Positions 13,215 to 15,987 of a stretch of 15,987 nucleotides of DNA are shown here, one piece after another. Under the pieces are notes generated by a model, which was given only the letters and a program-made list of their open reading frames with translations, had not been told where the DNA came from and did not search any database. The translations under genes and the position numbers were made by a program. Each line of letters starts with the position of its first letter. Position 1 is the stretch's first letter. The DNA is from Thermoanaerobaculales bacterium (GTDB lineage Bacteria; Acidobacteriota; Thermoanaerobaculia; Thermoanaerobaculales; Sulfomarinibacteraceae). Where the stretch lies: assembly GCA_029938595.1 (NCBI GenBank), contig JAOZUP010000040.1:1-15987 (forward strand). Direction: 5' to 3'.

Positions 13215-14363
13215 CTACGGCTTGTCCTCCGCTTTCGGTGGCGCCAGAACCTGCTCGAAGAGGGCCTCGTCGAGGGTCTCGCCCCTGGCGAGGAGCTGGC
13301 GGTATTTGACGAAGTCGATGACATCGACCCCGGTCAACTTCCGGTTGTTGAAGGCGGTGAAGCCGAGGAAGGCCTCTCCGGACATGTTCGCGGCCAGCCA
13401 GTGGCGGTTGGCGAGTTTGGTCTGGTCCCAGAAGAATTTCTTCTTGCCGCGGATCCCGTCGATCGACTTCTGCAAACAGTCGGGGAAGAGGTTGGTGAAG
13501 CGCCACACCATCTCCTCTACCGCGCCATCGAGGAGCTTGAAGTCGACCGGCAGCTCCTTGATCTGCGCGCGGGCGGCCTTGGCGTTGGCGCCGGTCTTCA
13601 TCTCGCCGTACACGACCTCACCGTCGCCGACGTAGCGATCGATGATCACCGACGGGTTGCGCACGAACTCATCACCCTGGCGAAGCACCGGGACCACCTT
13701 TGTGACGAGGCCCTTGAGCTTCATCTTGTACGCCGACCACATCTCGCACGAGATGCAGTTGAACATCGCATCCTCCATCGACAGGAACCAGGGCAGGAAG
13801 TCGGTCGAACCGCCGTCCGGGGCCGAGCCGTGCCGCGGCCCCGCCTGACCGAAGATCGCGAGGTCAGAGGTAAAGGCGAGGTCGCAGGCCATGCCGATCT
13901 CCTGGCCGCCCGCGACCCGCATCCCGTTGACCCTGCAGATGGTCGGCTTCTTGCAGTTGAGGATGGCGTCGACCATGGCGTTGAAAAGATCCATGTACTC
14001 GCCGTACTCGTGCGGCCGCCGGGCGTAGTACTCGGCGTACTCCTTGGTGTTGCCGCCTGTACAGAAGGCGCGATCGCCGGCACCGGTGAAAACCACCGCC
14101 ACCACGCTGCGGTCAAGAGAGGCGTTGGCGAAGCCGGCGATCACCCCCTTGATCATCTCGGTCGTGTACGAGTTGTACTGACGCGGGTTGTTGAGCGTGA
14201 TCCATGCCGTGTACAGACCGTCGACGATCTCTCCATCCGGACTGCGCAGGGATTTTTTCTCGTACACCGTGCACGGCGGGTTGTCGTGACTTCCCCAAAA
14301 TTGCTCGCCTCCAACACCGTGGTCCTTCAGCTCATCGTCCCTCGGCATCCACTCAAGTCCCAT
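13215..14363 (-). CDS. oah: 6-oxocyclohex-1-ene-1-carbonyl-CoA hydrolase (Oah/BamA)
   Basis: A 382-residue crotonase-superfamily protein of the length expected for the ring-opening hydrolase of anaerobic benzoyl-CoA degradation, which converts 6-oxocyclohex-1-ene-1-carbonyl-CoA plus two waters to 3-hydroxypimelyl-CoA. Visible features are DDELKDHGVGGEQFWGSHDN at the N terminus, an oxyanion-hole segment FCTGGNTKEYA (100-110), AGGQEIGMACD with E155, and FGQAGPRHGSAPDGGSTDF (171-189). The second catalytic glutamate of ordinary enoyl-CoA hydratases is replaced by the GPRHG segment, as expected for this branch. Start: GAGGAGG lies directly against ATG 14369 but 6 nt before ATG 14363, so the latter is preferred; two residues differ. 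The operon context (beta-oxidation fusion upstream, Mo hydroxylase downstream) supports aromatic catabolism. This gene is a widely used marker for anaerobic aromatic degraders. Confidence 0.88.
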   Translation of the reverse strand: MGLEWMPRDDELKDHGVGGEQFWGSHDNPPCTVYEKKSLRSPDGEIVDGLYTAWITLNNPRQYNSYTTEMIKGVIAGFANASLDRSVVAVVFTGAGDRAFCTGGNTKEYAEYYARRPHEYGEYMDLFNAMVDAILNCKKPTICRVNGMRVAGGQEIGMACDLAFTSDLAIFGQAGPRHGSAPDGGSTDFLPWFLSMEDAMFNCISCEMWSAYKMKLKGLVTKVVPVLRQGDEFVRNPSVIIDRYVGDGEVVYGEMKTGANAKAARAQIKELPVDFKLLDGAVEEMVWRFTNLFPDCLQKSIDGIRGKKKFFWDQTKLANRHWLAANMSGEAFLGFTAFNNRKLTGVDVIDFVKYRQLLARGETLDEALFEQVLAPPKAEDKP

Positions 14364-14378
14364 GTCCATCCTCCTCGA

Positions 14379-14393
14379 TCCGGCTTCGCCGGA
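14379..14393. repeat. small hairpin before oah
   Basis: TCCGGCTTCGCCGGA forms a 6-bp stem with a TTC loop (GAA on the transcript), 8 nt upstream of the oah ribosome binding site and beside the GGTATTA repeat. It could affect translation or mRNA stability (inference). Confidence 0.5.
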
Positions 14394-14394
14394 A

Positions 14395-14422
14395 GGTATT
14401 AGGTATTAGGTATTAGGTATTA
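14395..14422. repeat. 7-bp tandem repeat, GGTATTA x4
   Basis: Four perfect copies, 28 bp, about 30 bp upstream of the oah start on the minus strand, where it reads TAATACC. It has the same unit length and copy number as the ATTTCGG array before the Mo-hydroxylase gene. Confidence 0.9.
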
Positions 14423-14437
14423 GCCAACATGACGTCC

Positions 14438-14479
14438 AACTCAAAACTAAGAACTTAAAACTTATAACTCTCAACTCCT
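14438..14479. repeat. phased heptamer array AACTNNN, six units
   Basis: The units are AACTCAA, AACTAAG, AACTTAA, AACTTAT, AACTCTC and AACTCCT, six consecutive 7-bp units. The last base is the first base of the stop triplet (TTA, 14479-14481) of the dehydrogenase/hydratase fusion gene. Placement relative to the upstream gene's stop is the same as for the array at 12313-12347. Confidence 0.85.
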
Positions 14480-15987
14480 TACACCAGCACCGTCTTCTTC
14501 CACGCGGTGCCGATGACACCCTGTTGGCAGGCCTCACTGATCATGAACCCACCCGAATGCCTGGCTTGGATGTCGAGCGCCTCCTGCAGGGTACATGTGG
14601 TGGCGGCACGGATGGTGTCGAGAATCGCCTTTCGTCCCGCCTCCATGCCGGGGCCGGAAGCCGTCACCAGCTTTGGAATCGGTTCGGCCGCTCCGTCGAG
14701 CGAACCCTCTTCGAGGCCGCGCATCGCGAGGCTGTGGCCGCCGTCGGAGGCGATCGTATAGGCGATTTGCAGGACGTCGTTGAGCCCGCCCACAAAGTCC
14801 GCGAGCCAGCCGACGGTTTCGCTCGCCTGAACCGAGCGCCCATCGAGCAGCAACTCCAGGAGTCGCGGCCAGTGCTTGGGCTCCACCCGCCGGAAGGGCC
14901 AGTGGCACCCCTCCATTCCAGGCACCACCGGCAGCGTCACCTCGGGCATGCCGAACTCGGCGCCGTCGACCGCGACCAGGTAGTGGCAGTGCATCATCAG
15001 CTCGAGCATACCGCCAAGACACCGCTTGCCGTTGACCAGGCCGACCGACACCGCGAAGTCTTCGTTGAGCCGGCGCGCGGTGCGCGACCAGTCGGCCGAG
15101 ATGGCCACGCCGGCCGCCTCGTCGGTCATCGCCGGGTAGAAGTCGGCAGTGTCGGCTCCCACCATCTGGGTGGCGAGGTGAAAATCTCCGGTCAGAATCA
15201 CCCGGTAGATCTTCTCTTGCTGCAACCAGTCGATAGCTCGGTTGAGCTCGCTGTCGACGTCCGAACTGTAGCTCTCGCGCGAAAGGCTGAGCACGCCGAC
15301 CGTACCGTCGTGCTCGGCGTTGACGTAGAGCTGCTGCCACTCGGGGGTGGAGATGCGAGCGAAGGCCTCCGGGTGCCATGCCTGTTTGGAAGCTTCTCCG
15401 TGCAGTTGGTGGTAGGCCTCGACCGTCGCGATGGCCGCGTCGGCACCCCGAGCGCGGATCACCGCCATCACGCCGGGAGAAAACTGTGCGCACAGCTCGC
15501 CGATGGCGTTGATCTGGGCCAGGTGCGAGCGCTCCTCCGAGACCATCAGGCTCGTCATCTGGAAGAGGGGACCGAGCACCCAGGTCTCGAGCTCGGTCTC
15601 GTCGTCCAGGCTCCAGTTCACCAGGGGCCGGAAATGGTTCGGCGGGTACCAGTTGGCGCCGCTGTCCTTGTGCTCTTCAAGGACCGCCGAGGGTTCGAAG
15701 AGGGGGCCGTAGTGCTGCGTCAAATGGTGCAGACAAGACCAGGTGAGAAAGTTCGCACCGCGGGCGCCGATGGCGTCGTGGGCCCGGAACGGATTCGGTC
15801 CGAGCATACGGCGGACGAACTTGTCCACCTTCCAGAACGGCATGTTGGTGACCTCGTGGAAGCGGGTGCCGGCGAGGGTGAGACCGCAGAACAGAACGTC
15901 GAGCACGAACGACCAGTGGTCGCTGACCGTGATCGGAATCAAGCCGAGGGCCCACAGCAGCTGCGTGATCTCGGACGGCTCCGGCTC
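14479..15987 (-). CDS. 3-hydroxyacyl-CoA dehydrogenase/enoyl-CoA hydratase fusion (5' end outside window)
   Basis: The frame is open to the right edge, giving 502 C-terminal residues of a larger protein. The first part (LLWALGLIPITVSDHWSFVL, then MLGPNPFRAHDAIGARG) matches the C-terminal helical domain of 3-hydroxyacyl-CoA dehydrogenases, so the NAD-binding domain should lie outside the window. From about 15340 down is a crotonase domain. It has both glutamates expected for hydratase chemistry, in GGMLELMMHCHYLVA and FGMPEVTLPVVPGMEG, although the usual GAGGTQ after PG is altered. This dehydrogenase-then-hydratase order resembles FadN-type proteins rather than FadB/FadJ. In context it could oxidise 3-hydroxypimelyl-CoA, the product of the next gene's enzyme (inference). 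An internal ATG at 15942 is not considered the start. Confidence 0.8.
   Translation of the reverse strand, partial: EPEPSEITQLLWALGLIPITVSDHWSFVLDVLFCGLTLAGTRFHEVTNMPFWKVDKFVRRMLGPNPFRAHDAIGARGANFLTWSCLHHLTQHYGPLFEPSAVLEEHKDSGANWYPPNHFRPLVNWSLDDETELETWVLGPLFQMTSLMVSEERSHLAQINAIGELCAQFSPGVMAVIRARGADAAIATVEAYHQLHGEASKQAWHPEAFARISTPEWQQLYVNAEHDGTVGVLSLSRESYSSDVDSELNRAIDWLQQEKIYRVILTGDFHLATQMVGADTADFYPAMTDEAAGVAISADWSRTARRLNEDFAVSVGLVNGKRCLGGMLELMMHCHYLVAVDGAEFGMPEVTLPVVPGMEGCHWPFRRVEPKHWPRLLELLLDGRSVQASETVGWLADFVGGLNDVLQIAYTIASDGGHSLAMRGLEEGSLDGAAEPIPKLVTASGPGMEAGRKAILDTIRAATTCTLQEALDIQARHSGGFMISEACQQGVIGTAWKKTVLV

Noticed and set aside
13210..13506. Upstream extension of the FAD subunit
   Set aside because: The residues are an arginine- and proline-rich shadow of oah coding sequence; the family N terminus begins at MREFDF.

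Overview
The window looks like part of a GC-rich chromosome of an anaerobic or facultative member of the Acidobacteriota. The phylum call rests mainly on the VWFA-related protein at 6102-7925, a family expanded in Acidobacteriota. It is supported by the high GC content and the mix of ferredoxin-dependent and CoA-dependent enzymes. Most genes lie on the minus strand; the RAYT transposase, the acyl-CoA synthetase and one weak ORF lie on the plus strand.

Region 1 (1-3140, minus) is a tightly overlapping operon for a KorABCD-type 2-oxoacid:ferredoxin oxidoreductase, in the order ferredoxin, alpha, beta, gamma-1, gamma-2. The second gamma runs off the left edge. Region 2 (3241-4136) is a REP-associated tyrosine transposase (RAYT) gene between two almost identical 136-bp palindromic cassettes. 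Region 3 (4172-5761, plus) is an acyl-CoA synthetase whose 3' end runs into a broken copy of the 3' end of a molybdenum hydroxylase gene.

Region 4 (5724-9386) is a patchwork. It holds that duplicated fragment, a short unidentified coding remnant, a complete secreted VWFA-type gene, a weak sulfotransferase-like ORF, a decayed IS91-type transposase and several palindromes.

Region 5 (9387-15987, minus) is the main catabolic operon. In transcription order it encodes a 3-hydroxyacyl-CoA dehydrogenase/enoyl-CoA hydratase fusion (5' end outside the window), a 6-oxocyclohex-1-ene-1-carbonyl-CoA hydrolase (Oah/BamA), an FAD subunit of a molybdenum hydroxylase, and a fused [2Fe-2S]-molybdopterin subunit. 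Its two larger intergenic gaps carry phased 7-bp repeat arrays.

Together the genes suggest anaerobic aromatic degradation by the benzoyl-CoA route. The synthetase could activate an acid, the Mo enzyme could act on a ring substrate, Oah opens the ring to 3-hydroxypimelyl-CoA, and the fusion protein continues beta-oxidation. The Kor complex could supply reduced ferredoxin to a benzoyl-CoA reductase, which is not in this window. The Oah and Kor family calls are strong. The pathway linkage, and the substrates of the synthetase and the Mo enzyme, are inference.
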